Positions 37,750 to 47,059 of a DNA stretch of 64,000 nucleotides are shown here, piece by piece (position 1 is the stretch's first letter; every line of letters begins with the position of its first letter). Source of the DNA: Okeania hirsuta (lineage in GTDB: Bacteria > Cyanobacteriota > Cyanobacteriia > Cyanobacteriales > Microcoleaceae); contig NZ_RCBY01000003.1 in NCBI RefSeq assembly GCF_003838195.1, positions 1 to 64,000 on the forward strand. The letters are read 5' to 3'. Position numbers and translations under genes: made by a program. The notes under the pieces are model-generated. The model searched no databases. It was given only the letters and a program-made list of their open reading frames with translations, and had not been told where the DNA came from.

Positions 37750-40092
37750 CTACTTCACACTTATAATCATTTTTTTTCCCATAATTTCCCATAACTCTAC
37801 TTGTACCTGTTCAACTACTTCTTGCCACTCCCTTGACTGAGACTGACGGAATAATTTCATTGTTGGATACCAAGGAGTATTTTCTCCTTCCTGTAACCAA
37901 CGCCAATCAGCATTAAAACATAATAAAGTCCATACAGGTTTACCTAATGCTCCTGCTAAATGTGCCACAGAAGTATCAACAGTAATTACCAAATCTAGTC
38001 GATCTATTACTGCTGCTGTATCAGCATAATTATTTAACTGAGAACTCATATCTTCTATCTGAATATTGGCAGATATTTTAGTTAATTCTTGAGTTCTTTC
38101 TCCTTTTTGCAGACTATGAAATTTTACTCCAGGTACTTGCAAAATTGGTAAAAAGTCAGTTAATTTACAGGAACGATTATGGTCATTTTTATGAGTAGGA
38201 CTCCCTGCCCAAACAATACCTACTTTATATAGCGCGTCGGGAAGGTTAATAGAGTTAGTATTGGGGTATCTTAAATAAGGAATTTCAACAGGAATTGTTT
38301 CTAAAGTTGTGTCAAAAATATAAGGTAAACTCATCAAGGGTACATAAACATCAAATTCTGATAATTTTAGTTCTCCTGGTGGCATTAATTTATCAATTCC
38401 TGGAACACTTTTAAAAATAGGAATTAACTCTGGCGTACATACTAAAATAATCTGTTGACAGCGTTTTGCCACTAGAGGAATATAGCGAATAAATTGAATA
38501 GCATCTCCTACTCCTTGTTCGGTATGAATTAGCAAAGTTTTATCCATAATATCTTCCCCTTTCCATCGGGGATGAGGACATTGAAAGGGAGTAAATTCTG
38601 AAGTTTTCCAACGCCATTCACATTCAGCAAATCCCCGTTTAAAATCTCCATTTTTCAACAATGTCATGCCTAAATTAAAATGAGCTTTGGCAAAACTACC
38701 ATTAAGATTAATTGCCTCTTCATAATGTTTAATTGCTGCTGCTAATTCACCTTTTTGACTATAAGCATAAGCAAGACTGTTATGAGCATCCGCATTATCT
38801 GGCTCTGTCCTAATTACCTGTTGTAAAACATTAATTGCTGCTTCATACTGTTGATTATCTCCTAAAGCTACCCCCAAATTATATTTAGCTCTCGTCAAAT
38901 CCGGTTGTAACTTCAAACATTCTTGATACTCAGCGATCGCTTCTACTAATTTACCTTCTTGATAGAACTGATTTCCTTTGATTAAATGAGTTTCCGATTT
39001 GGCTATTTCTGAAGCTGGTTGTACTGTTTCTGCTAAAGCTTCATCCGGTAAAACATAAGAACTAGCAAGTAAATTTTCATCCCATTCAATAATTTCAGGA
39101 AAGCGAATATTCGGCAAAACTGCCACAGAAAATATTTCTTGAACTCCTTCTTCAAATCTTAAAAAAGCAATAGTTTCTCCAGTTAAAATATTTACTACCC
39201 ATACCCCACATATTCTTTCCTGAAGTTGAGTAATTGGCATCCCAGTAAAAACAGCAGTTTCTCTAACTTGTGATAAACCAATAAATGCTAAATTTCCCCA
39301 AAAATCTATACCACGAGTAAACCCAGGCAACTTAGCAATAGTTTCTAATTTTCTCTCGTTTAAATTAACTTTTGCCAAACTCCCATTTCCTGATTCTAAT
39401 AACCATAATTGTTCCTGATACCATCTAGGAGAATGAGGCATAGATAAACCCCGCATCAATATTTCATTTGTTTCTATATCCATTAATATCCCACCATTAG
39501 CTTTATTATTTCTCCAACCAGCAGCAATATCAGTTTCTCCTAAAGCTGTAGCATATTTTGGTAGGTCATTTTTTAAACATAATCCATTCAAATGACAGCG
39601 GTCTGTTAAGTCATATCCACTAATAAAAGGAGGTCTCCATCTAGGTACAAAACTATTAGGATGACCAAGAGTACAGAGACAAGAAAAACGAGTATTAATA
39701 AACCATAATTCATCCTTTACCCAAGCCATTTCGTGAACATCAATATCCCCAGTCACATGAATATTTCTAGGTAAATAACAAGCATCATGTTTACCAGCAG
39801 GTTCTAATTTTTCTCCTACTGCTGGAACGTTGCGAAAATCCCAAATTTGATAAGCAGTTCCCAAGGCAATTTTTTCGTGAGTTGCTGCTAATCCCATGGG
39901 TTTATTAAAGGTGCGAAAATGAGTATTAATTACCCCATTATCGGCACGCAATACGATTAATTTACCTGCTTGATAAGTGGAGACAACTAAAGAAATGCCT
40001 AACTGGTCTAAAATTTTGGGGAAGTTATTTGTGTGTACGCTTCTTAATAAATAATTGTCGGTATTAACAGGAGCATTAGTTTGATTATTCAT
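37750..40092 (-). CDS. TIGR03032-family beta-propeller-like domain - TPR - GT9/heptosyltransferase-like protein
   Basis: A 780-residue fusion. N-terminal part (about 1-330) has the TIGR03032 signature: LVVSTYQAGKLIVLR, NKPMGLAAT, SCLCTLGHPNSFVPRWRP and HLNGLCL. A linker is followed by three TPR units (about 355-470; ATAEYQECLKLQPD-like) and a C-terminal glycosyltransferase-9-like domain (LLIHTEQGVGDAIQFIRYIP, GIVWAGSPTHKND, VITVDTSVAHLAGALGKPVW). The protein probably binds and glycosylates a protein or glycan partner, but the substrate is unknown. Start at 40092 (MNNQTN). A decayed partial copy sits at 33647-33850. Confidence 0.85.
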   Translation of the reverse strand: MNNQTNAPVNTDNYLLRSVHTNNFPKILDQLGISLVVSTYQAGKLIVLRADNGVINTHFRTFNKPMGLAATHEKIALGTAYQIWDFRNVPAVGEKLEPAGKHDACYLPRNIHVTGDIDVHEMAWVKDELWFINTRFSCLCTLGHPNSFVPRWRPPFISGYDLTDRCHLNGLCLKNDLPKYATALGETDIAAGWRNNKANGGILMDIETNEILMRGLSMPHSPRWYQEQLWLLESGNGSLAKVNLNERKLETIAKLPGFTRGIDFWGNLAFIGLSQVRETAVFTGMPITQLQERICGVWVVNILTGETIAFLRFEEGVQEIFSVAVLPNIRFPEIIEWDENLLASSYVLPDEALAETVQPASEIAKSETHLIKGNQFYQEGKLVEAIAEYQECLKLQPDLTRAKYNLGVALGDNQQYEAAINVLQQVIRTEPDNADAHNSLAYAYSQKGELAAAIKHYEEAINLNGSFAKAHFNLGMTLLKNGDFKRGFAECEWRWKTSEFTPFQCPHPRWKGEDIMDKTLLIHTEQGVGDAIQFIRYIPLVAKRCQQIILVCTPELIPIFKSVPGIDKLMPPGELKLSEFDVYVPLMSLPYIFDTTLETIPVEIPYLRYPNTNSINLPDALYKVGIVWAGSPTHKNDHNRSCKLTDFLPILQVPGVKFHSLQKGERTQELTKISANIQIEDMSSQLNNYADTAAVIDRLDLVITVDTSVAHLAGALGKPVWTLLCFNADWRWLQEGENTPWYPTMKLFRQSQSREWQEVVEQVQVELWEIMGKKMIISVK

Positions 40093-40364
40093 TGTCAGGT
40101 GATCTAAAGTTAGGGTCAAAATAGGTATAACTATATTAAACAATAAAAATAACTCTGAATCCGGACTATTACCAAACTCCAGACGAATTCCTATATAAAA
40201 TTTGGTGATTTTTAATTTCTAGAACACTTAATACCAAGCGTGAAAAAATAATGCTACAAAAAAAGGCTGCAAATTATATCTAAAAATAACTTCTCCAATC
40301 CTAATAATACCAATTTCGATTGTTTTTCCTTTTTTTCTCGATTTGTTTATTACTTCTTCCTTTA

Positions 40365-40740
40365 TTTGTGCTGAAATTCAAAGCAATATCTCTGTTGGAA
40401 CAGGGTACTATAGCTCATCCACTATAGTTGGTTCAATTTCAAAATGTGTTCCGGAACAGTTTTCTATTTTTGGTTATTTATCGCAACAGGTTACTATCGC
40501 AGATTAGCTATAGCTGTCTCAACTTCAAAATATGTTCCGGAACAGTTTTCTATTTTTGGTTATTTATCGCAACAGGTTACTATCGCAGATTAGCTATAGC
40601 TGTCTCAACTTCAAAATATGTTCCGGAACAGTTTTCTATTTTTGGTTATTTATCGCAACAGGTTACTATCGCAGATTAGCTATAGCTGTCTCAACTTCAA
40701 AATATGTTCCGGAACAGTTTTCTATTTAGTGAGAGGGATT
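40365..40740. repeat. 86-bp tandem repeat, about four copies, truncating the next gene
   Basis: CCGGAACAG recurs at 40451, 40537, 40623 and 40709, exactly 86 bp apart. A diverged fifth unit precedes it (GGTACTATAGCTC at about 40,405). Each unit holds palindromes GTTCCGGAAC and AGCTATAGCT. The last unit runs into the stop of the trypsin-FGE gene. Confidence 0.9.
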
Positions 40741-41619
40741 TTCAAACATAATGGCTTGATATTGGTTTTGAGTAACAGGGTATTTACTTATATAAAAAGG
40801 TTGCAGAGTAACTTTATGTTGAGGACTTTCGCCATATATTCCGACTTCATTTTTCGGCGAACCCATAAGAAAAGTACCACCAGGAATAGCCACCATTTCC
40901 AACACCATACCATTACCCAAATCTTCAGTAAAAAATACTGCTTCATTGGAACGACGCTCAATTTCTTCACCTTTGTTATTTACCGTTATCACATCAAATT
41001 TTTCTTGGTAAAAATAAGAAATAGCAGGAGGCATTTGAGGCCAAATTTTCTTCAAAGCTTCTATAGAAATAGCTAACCCCTCCGCTCCATCTTTCTTCAT
41101 ATTGGTAGCTATACCCAACACATGACCAGTTCCCCAGTCAACAACAGGTGCGCCACTATAACCTCTACGGAGGCGATCGCCTTCATCAACTAACAAATTC
41201 CAAACTGCCACTCTTTCATCATTTTGACGAACGAAACGCTTTTTCCCAAAAGTTCCATCAACAGTTTCCAGCAAGATTTTTTTCTCTTCACCATAGAGAT
41301 AATGACCTGCTGTCCGAAAGTTTCGATTTTTTGCTTCAGATAAACTTATTAAATGGAAAAGTGGCACATTCAGCTTTTCAACTCCCAACACTGCTAAATC
41401 AAAACCCGTAATATCTCCTATTGCTAAAACTTTTGCTGGAATATTATTAACCAAAACATTTTCCTCACCACCCACATCCTCAATAACATGAGCGCAGGTT
41501 AGCAAATAAGTATAATTATCCTCTCGATAAAAAGCAAATCCAGTGCCAATAACATCTGCTTTGAAAGAGTTGTCACTAGCACTGGTAATTAAAACAATAA
41601 ATTCTTCTAAATTACTCAT
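40726..41619 (-). CDS. trypsin-like peptidase fused to a truncated FGE/SUMF1 domain
   Basis: A 297-residue protein. A trypsin-like domain with triad His44 (LLTCAHVIED), Asp74 (TGFDLAVLG) and Ser155 (RRGYSGAPVV) at residues 1-200. A linker is followed by the start of a formylglycine-generating-enzyme-like domain (MVAIPGGTFLMGSP, HKVTLQPFYISKYPVTQNQY) that stops at residue 297 after about 70 residues, where about 200 more are expected. The stop lies at the edge of the 86-bp tandem repeat. It starts 4 bp inside the preceding Trypco1 gene's end, so the two are translationally coupled. Peptidase-FGE proteins of this kind occur in bacterial conflict systems. The truncation has probably destroyed the FGE part but not the protease. 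Confidence 0.8.
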   Translation of the reverse strand: MSNLEEFIVLITSASDNSFKADVIGTGFAFYREDNYTYLLTCAHVIEDVGGEENVLVNNIPAKVLAIGDITGFDLAVLGVEKLNVPLFHLISLSEAKNRNFRTAGHYLYGEEKKILLETVDGTFGKKRFVRQNDERVAVWNLLVDEGDRLRRGYSGAPVVDWGTGHVLGIATNMKKDGAEGLAISIEALKKIWPQMPPAISYFYQEKFDVITVNNKGEEIERRSNEAVFFTEDLGNGMVLEMVAIPGGTFLMGSPKNEVGIYGESPQHKVTLQPFYISKYPVTQNQYQAIMFENPSH

Positions 41620-41837
41620 TCTCTGACTTTTTCAGCTTGTTCAATTTCCATATCTTTATTAATTTCTTGCCAAGCTTCAGCAATAGGACGACTAATACTA
41701 ATTAATATAGGTTTAACTTTAGCAAAACTAGACTTAACTTCTTTAATAAGATTAGTAGAAATAGGTTTGGCTTCATTGTCTGGGACTTCTGCCTCAACTA
41801 AAATACCATCTTCTAATTCAATTAATCTGGTGGCCAT
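41616..41837 (-). CDS. Trypco1-like (CU044_2847 family) protein, short
   Basis: 73 residues: MATRLIELEDGILVEAEVPD, then VKSSFAKVKPILISISRPIA and an acidic end (MEIEQAEKVRE). This matches the trypsin-co-occurring domain 1 family. Usual members run about 30 residues further into a strand-rich tail, so this one is shortened. It overlaps the trypsin-FGE start by 4 bp. The family is known for sitting next to such proteases; a role as their regulator or adaptor is a published inference, not shown here. Confidence 0.7.
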   Translation of the reverse strand: MATRLIELEDGILVEAEVPDNEAKPISTNLIKEVKSSFAKVKPILISISRPIAEAWQEINKDMEIEQAEKVRE

Positions 41838-41904
41838 ATATAATTCTTGGTAAATTTAACTGCTATTCCATTCCAGGACATCATATTAAATCCGGATGAT
41901 TTGT

Positions 41905-41995
41905 TATTCCAAGTCATTGCGACGGTTACTCCGTGGAAGGAAGCAATCTCAGGGGTTGTGCGAGATTGCTTCCTATCATCACAATGACAACTTTT
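41905..41995. repeat. palindromic dispersed repeat
   Basis: AGTCATTGCGACGG ... GGAAGCAATCTC ... GAGATTGCTTCC ... CACAATGACA: two pairs of inverted words forming a long hairpin. No coding potential. Confidence 0.6.
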
Positions 41996-42145
41996 CAGCA
42001 GGATTCTATATTACTCTAATTTTCAGGATAATTTCTAGGTACAGGAAAATTTAACTTGGTGGCAACTCACCCTCAAAATAGAGCGATCGCCCAAGTTCTG
42101 ATTATTAAACTAAAGAACTTAACTTCTGACTTCTGGTTTCTGACT

Positions 42146-42420
42146 TCAGCTATAACTGTCAGAAATTTCTCTCACTTCCTCAACAGCGAAATTAAGAATT
42201 TGTGCAACTTGTGCCACATCCATTCCTGTTGCTAATAGTTGAGAAACAGCATTTATTCGTGCTTGTTCAGCTTGTTCAGCTCGTTGACGTTCCTGTTGAG
42301 CCTGTTGTTCAGCTTGTTCAGCACGAGCTTTTTCTAGTTCTGCCCTTTCTGCTCCTGTTAACAACAAATTACCATCTTTGTCCCACCAACGTAACCAAGA
42401 TAAGGAGAATAAGATTTATC
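42146..42420 (-). pseudogene. Uma2-type (DUF820) protein, C-terminal relic
   Basis: The frame reads LSWLRWWDKDGNLLLTGAER then a Q/E/R coiled coil and AQVAQILNFAVEEVREISD, the usual C-terminus of cyanobacterial Uma2-family endonuclease-like proteins. The catalytic domain is absent. Confidence 0.6.
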
Positions 42421-42471
42421 AGACCTAATAACTCTTCTTGCACCAGTCTTTACATTTACTATTAATAATAT

Positions 42472-42747
42472 TTAATAGCCCATTGCATAGAGAGTTTTTC
42501 TATGTTTAGAAAAAGCTAAACTAGCTACTTTACTATTACCTAATTTACCAATAATTGTAGTTTTGGCAGTAGTGGGATTTATTCTGACTAAATCTGTTGT
42601 TTTTTGGTCACGCCACCGAATACCATAGAGTATATTTACACAAAAAGCAATATCAACTATATGCATACCTATAGAACCAATTAAGACTGTTTTTCCTGAT
42701 TCTATATCTAGGGTATAGAGATTACTTGCTTTGCCTTTAGAGTACAA
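42472..42747 (-). pseudogene. beta-propeller fragment
   Basis: 91 residues with LYTLDIESGKTVLIGSIG, VDIAFCVNILYGI, LVRINPTTAKTTIIGKLG and SLAFSKHRKTLYAMG: repeats of the DUF4394/delta-type propeller (gene product compared across time-series like LYxID..TG..T.IG). Only about two blades remain, with stops just outside. Confidence 0.5.
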
Positions 42748-42884
42748 ATCTTGAATATAGATTAATCCTTTAGTATTTTTATAGACTACGTCTAAATAAT
42801 TGATAATTGATAATGGATAATTGATAATTACTTGTTGTTTTTCATCCTTGATTGTTGGTATTATAGGGGTTTTGTTAGAAGACG

Positions 42885-43000
42885 TAGGTTGGGTTGAAGA
42901 ATGAAACCCAACACCACTAACATTTTGTTGGGTTTATCCTCCGGATAAGCTGCGCTTTTCATGTCGCGCAGCGAAACGCTAACGCTCAACCCAACCTATA
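42885..43000. repeat. GTAGGTTGGGTT hairpin repeat
   Basis: Begins TAGGTTGGGTTGAAG and ends CTCAACCCAACCTA. A shorter version occurs at 49,896-49,963. It is an inverted-repeat (MITE-like) family. Confidence 0.55.
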
Positions 43001-43058
43001 TCTCATAACTATTCCCTATTCCCTATTCTCTATTCCCTGTTATAACTGATAACTGAAA

Positions 43059-43376
43059 ATGACTACTGTACTTAATGTCTCACCCAACAATTTGTCAGCA
43101 CCCCCGGTGTTGAACGTGTAGCTCAACGTGCTTTGCGTTATTTAAAATCTGGCTATTCAGTTCATTTACGGGGTCCCGCAGGAGTAGGCAAAACAACCCT
43201 TGCATTACACCTTGCTCATCTACGTCGTCAACCCATTGTTTTAATGTTTGGGGATGACGAATTTAAAACCTCAGATTTAATAGGTAATCAATCTGGATAT
43301 ACTAGGAAAAAAGTTGTGGATAATTATATCCATACCGTATTAAAAGTTGAGGATGAACTGAAACATCATTATCATT
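43059..43376 (+). pseudogene. gvpN: gas-vesicle protein GvpN, N-terminal relic
   Basis: [11 protein letters not shown], then one base lost near 43,094 (frame resumes as [19 protein letters not shown]), then the AAA+ Walker [32 protein letters not shown] and [17 protein letters not shown]. The sequence then breaks off and ends at 43376; the remaining two thirds of GvpN is gone. GvpN is an AAA+ ATPase required for gas vesicle assembly, so the host lineage probably once made gas vesicles. Confidence 0.85.
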
Positions 43377-43490
43377 AATACTGGGGTGGTTTTGGATGGC
43401 AGTCTAGATTTAGGTTTGGCGGAGTTAAGTTTGATTCATGCTCGTTTACACTTAGTTTTAACTTCTAAACCGATCGATCAAAGGAAAAAA
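43377..43490 (+). pseudogene. GvpJ/GvpM-like fragment
   Basis: The frame after the gvpN break reads TGVVLDGSLDLGLAELSL then IHARLHLVLTSKPID, resembling the core strand of GvpJ/GvpM minor gas-vesicle proteins (GVVL.G.....LA...L...L..LLTS). Weak but consistent with the adjacent gvpN relic. Confidence 0.4.
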
Positions 43491-43697
43491 TAAGTGGCAG
43501 TCCTGCAACCATGTTCTTTCAGGAACAAACTTAACAGGTTTGCCAATCACAACAACTTCTGCTTTCTGAAAATTTCGAGCTGCAAATACCCCTTTTCCCT
43601 CATGAGTATTTTTAACTAGAACATCTAAATCAACGACATTTGCAACCGTTGCAAAATCAACTTCTGCACTTTGTAGCTTTTGTGTTGTTTGTGTCAT
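43490..43697 (-). pseudogene. SET-domain protein N-terminal fragment
   Basis: LDVLVKNTHEGKGVFAARNF followed by FQKAEVVVIGKPVKFVPERT matches the start of SET-domain methyltransferase-like proteins. The frame then runs into gvp-derived sequence near 43,490 and stops at 43,458. The two relics abut. Confidence 0.5.
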
Positions 43698-43845
43698 ACT
43701 TTTTAAGTCCTAAAACTAAATTGTTTGAAGATCGGTTTTTGTAAAGTATGTTGTCTTGGTAAAGAGAGTGGGCAATACCCACCCTCAAAGCTAGTTCAAG
43801 CAATTGCGATAGAGGATCGCGCTAGTTAACAGGTAATGGAACTGG

Positions 43846-44958
43846 TTATGACTTACACGGAAAATCATTGTCAAACTGTTCAGGAGTCTTATAATATGTA
43901 CCCTGGGGGAAATACTCACCCATAACCTCCGGTTCGTCACCAGGGATTTTGGTATTTTGGGGTGCGTATTCAAACTCATTCATCTGCATTTGCCAACGGT
44001 TCCGGAGCTCGCCTAGGTACATATCCCCAAACCCATCACCGGCGGCTGGAAACTCTAACCAGGCATAACCACATTCATAATTTGCATTCTTCGGACGATA
44101 GGATGGCCGACTGACAACTACGGTGTAATAACCGTTTTCATCCACTGGAATCTCTTCGTCAAAGACGCTATCAATAACTCGTGATCGAGACAGAGGCTCG
44201 TCTGTAGACCAAGAAAAATAGCGCATTTCAGCATCCCTCGTGCGATTGAAGATTTTATTACCAAAATAGGTCTTGGGAGTCTTAGGTTTTTTGCCTCGCA
44301 AGACCAAGATTTCCCCAAAATTGCGATCCATCCACGTCGTCAGATAAACCGTTGTCGAATTGATAAATCCGCCGGAACCAACATTCGGATCTGTAGGTTG
44401 AGGGCACTGATCTGCGTTATCGGGGCCTTGCTCAAAGTTAGCACAGAAATTATACTTTGCAGTCCACTCGCGGATGATGTAGGGAGGATCTTGGGCAGGC
44501 CAAGTATCAGGTCTGTCTTGGTTGTACCACTCCGTGCGATCGCGCTCTGCTTTATAAGCAACTGGATCGAATGCTGGACTTGGATAAACACTACCCATAC
44601 TGCCTTTGAACTTGGAGTATTTGTTTCTGCAGAGTGCATCGCCCTCAATGACCCTACCATTTTCCCTGATAATTTTCGCCTCGGGTAATTCCGTATCCCC
44701 CAGCAGGTTTGTTCCCTTATCGGGGACATAGAGTCGCATTACTACGATATACCCAATATTGGGGAACTCTTTCTCCCCAAGGTATAAAGTATTGGGTTCG
44801 AGCTTCAATTGTTCTGCTGCCTCGGGGAAAGCATCGCTAAATAATTCTTCAAATTCAGGAAGATCCTCGGGAATCTTGGGCAATTTTTCAACCAACTTGG
44901 GTAAGACTTTAACAAGTGCCTCTTTGAAGTCTGGAGAATTTTCGGGGATCTGTTGCAA
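43846..44958 (-). pseudogene. hypothetical protein, N-terminally truncated at a rearrangement junction
   Basis: About 370 codons remain open (a TTG at 44958 is the nearest possible start). The C-terminal half contains MRYFSWSTDEPLSRSRVIDS, VDENGYYTVVVSRPSYRP and ECGYAWLEFPAAGDGFGD, resembling a conserved family of large soluble proteins in cyanobacteria and actinobacteria whose function I do not know. The frame continues upstream without a start straight into antisense AraC sequence, so the native 5' end is lost. It could still make a protein, but expression is doubtful. Confidence 0.5.
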
Positions 44959-44962
44959 CTTT

Positions 44963-45190
44963 TCCCCTGGTTTTAAAGACTTATTTGGCGTGAGTCCGAT
45001 GCGCTATCTCAAGATACGACGACTTAATGCAGTGCGACAACGCCTGAAAGCAAGCGAACCAGAAAATTGTTCCATCGTCTTCCTTGCTAATGAATTTGGG
45101 TTCTACTGTCCGAGTCATTTTACTAGAGATTACAAAGCCATGTTTGGGGAGTTGCCTTCAGAGACTTTAGCAAAACACTGCAAAAGTTAG
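44963..45190 (+). pseudogene. AraC-family regulator, C-terminal HTH fragment
   Basis: FKDLFGVSPMRYLKIRRLNA, VFLANEFGFYCPSHFTRDYK and AMFGELPSETL: the second half of an AraC/XylS HTH domain, including the second helix-turn-helix. The N-terminal sensor and first HTH are missing; the sequence begins at the junction with the broken gene on the opposite strand. Confidence 0.75.
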
Positions 45191-45770
45191 CTTGAGTATT
45201 GAGCGATAAATATATTCGAAATCTAAAGTTTTTCTTATAATTATTATATTTTTAACAATTTAATGCTATAGCTTGCTTCCCAATATATTCAGTAGACAGA
45301 GCGATCGTGAATATTCTCAAATTTTCCTGCTTCAGTCACAGCAATAAATTAACTTCTGACTTCTGTACGGGCGAATGGCCATTTACTGACGCAGAGCTGC
45401 CGCTAACGCCCCTACCAATTCTGACTTCAAATATATGTTACCAGATTACAAAAACAGTTTAAAAAATGGGTTAGTGTTGAGGACGTAAAGTTAATAAATC
45501 TAGATAAAATCTACTTTTCAGCACATCTAATACCCCACTTGAAATAGCAGTCAGCGCTCAGCGGTCAGCTATCAGCTCTCATGAGGAGGCTTTAATGAAT
45601 ATAGACTGTTTCAGCCAGTTTTTATAGTAAGTATAAATTCTGACAATTAGTCAAGCTTTGATCTCAAACTCAAAGCAATAGCTGATGGCTGTTTGCGTAG
45701 CATCCCGTAGGGAAGTGCTGACGGCTGTTTGCGCAGCATTCCGGAGGAAATGCTTACTAACAAATAAATA
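45191..45770. repeat. intergenic region with GTTTGCG.AGCAT repeats
   Basis: 45,683-45,755 carries two copies of the GCTGTTTGCGTAGCATCCCG/GGAAG type repeat that also sits inside the IS5 transposases, plus CAGTCAGCGCTCAGCGG simple repeats. No gene; leader of hupW. Confidence 0.5.
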
Positions 45771-46232
45771 ATGTTGACAATTATTGGTTGCGGTAATCTT
45801 AACCGTAGTGATGATGGGGTAGGAGTAATTATTGCTCAACGCTTGCAGCAATATTTGACTGAACATCCTCATCCGAATGTCCGGGTTTATGACTGCGGTA
45901 CTGCGGGAATGGAAGTGATGTTTCAGGCACGGGGAACTCAGCAATTAATTATTCTGGATGCTAGTGCTACAGGTTCTGAACCAGGTGCAATATTTAAAGT
46001 TCCTAGTTCGGAGTTGGAAGCACTGCCAGAACCTAGTTATAGTTTGCATGATTTTCGTTGGGATAATGCTTTGGCGGTGGGTCGAAAAATATTTCGAGAG
46101 GATTTTCCTCAAGATGTAATTGTCTATTTAATAGAAGCTGAAAATTTGGATTTTGGTCTAGAACTTTCTTCTGTAGTTCAGCATTCTGCTGAGAAGGTTT
46201 TTCAAGAACTTATATCAACTTTAATTGATTAA
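45771..46232 (+). CDS. hupW: uptake-hydrogenase maturation endopeptidase (HupW-type)
   Basis: 153 residues. The family start MLTIIGCGNLNRSDDGVGV is followed by LIILDAS (D63) and SLHDFRWDN (H93). D15, D63 and H93 align with the nickel-sensing Glu16/Asp62/His93 of Escherichia coli HybD, with Asp for Glu at the first position as in other cyanobacterial homologues. It should cut HupL after the last nickel-site motif, releasing about 16 C-terminal residues; the HupL at the window end carries that extension. 17 kb separates them here. Start at the first ATG. Confidence 0.9.
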   Translation: MLTIIGCGNLNRSDDGVGVIIAQRLQQYLTEHPHPNVRVYDCGTAGMEVMFQARGTQQLIILDASATGSEPGAIFKVPSSELEALPEPSYSLHDFRWDNALAVGRKIFREDFPQDVIVYLIEAENLDFGLELSSVVQHSAEKVFQELISTLID

Positions 46233-46505
46233 GTACCCGTGCAAAATTAATTTAAAATTTTGGCATGAGGGAACAGAGAACAGGAAATATAACTGAGTAG
46301 TAAATATACAAATATTGTTCTTATTTACTTAGTTATCAATTACTGGAAATTGAGAATTAGGAGTGGAAAATTTGTCTTTTTAGCTTATTTCTTCTTCCTT
46401 AAATTTAGCCATCTATCAGTTTTTCTGAAAGTCAAGTAAAGCCAAAGAAAAAGCTGATAGCTGATGGCTAATTGCTGACCACTACTTTAACACAAGGAAA
46501 TTATC

Positions 46506-46769
46506 ATGAACGAACAAAGAACAGAACAATATTATGAATTAATTGATAAATTAGTGAAATGTCCTAATGGAAAAGAACCTGATGTTTTAGATGAAAATAT
46601 TGAATTAGTTGATGCTGGTTTTGTGTCAGTTTTAATGCAAGTTGGTCAAGCACAAATTCATCATGGTAATCAAGATGGTGCTAAATTTTTATTCCATCTT
46701 GCTCGTGAATTAGCTAAACAATTAGGATTATATCCTGACCCTGAAGCTGCTACAACACCTGCCCATTGA
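46506..46769 (+). CDS. small helical protein near hydrogenase genes
   Basis: 87 residues, no signal peptide. LVKCPNGKEPDVLDENIELVDAGFV... is followed by QAQIHHGNQDGAKFLFHLAR and LGLYPDP, a TPR-like helical pair. It has a good AAGGAA site before the ATG. I do not recognise a named family; it may be a one-repeat TPR-type protein. It lies between hupW and hcp on the same strand, but gaps of 273 and 290 bp do not prove an operon. Confidence 0.6.
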   Translation: MNEQRTEQYYELIDKLVKCPNGKEPDVLDENIELVDAGFVSVLMQVGQAQIHHGNQDGAKFLFHLARELAKQLGLYPDPEAATTPAH

Positions 46770-47059
46770 AGAAGGAGTCAGTCCTCAGGAGTCAAGAGTC
46801 AGGAGAATGGAGTTGATGGGTATTCTCACCCCACCAACCGCATTTGCACCCCTGGTGACGGTGGGGTATTAAACCCATAAGGGTTAATGAAGTCAAAAGT
46901 TAACCCACCCCCTAACCCAACCCACCCCCGCCCCTCCCAGGAGGGGATCCAGGAGGGGAAGTAGGGAATTTGAGCTTCGCTCCAAAAATATTTCGCCTTA
47001 AAAAGCGGGGTTGCGCGACCCATATTATTTTGATAAAGATCATGTAGATAGTTAATGTT
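46770..47059. repeat. intergenic repeats
   Basis: GTGACGGTGGGGTATTAAACCC at about 46,855 (the first 20 bases also occur near 5,160), CCCCGCCCCTCCCAGGAGGG near 46,928, and TTTCGCCTTAAAAAGCGGGG at 46,990. No gene. Confidence 0.5.

Noticed and set aside
40428-41076. Three overlapping frames encoding repeated MFRNSFLFLV-type peptides
   Set aside because: They are the three translations of the 86-bp tandem repeat, whose length not divisible by three makes each frame look open.
41616-41837. Independent regulatory protein of the glycosyltransferase gene
   Set aside because: It overlaps the trypsin-FGE gene by 4 bp on the same strand; the glycosyltransferase is downstream of an 86-bp array and unlinked.
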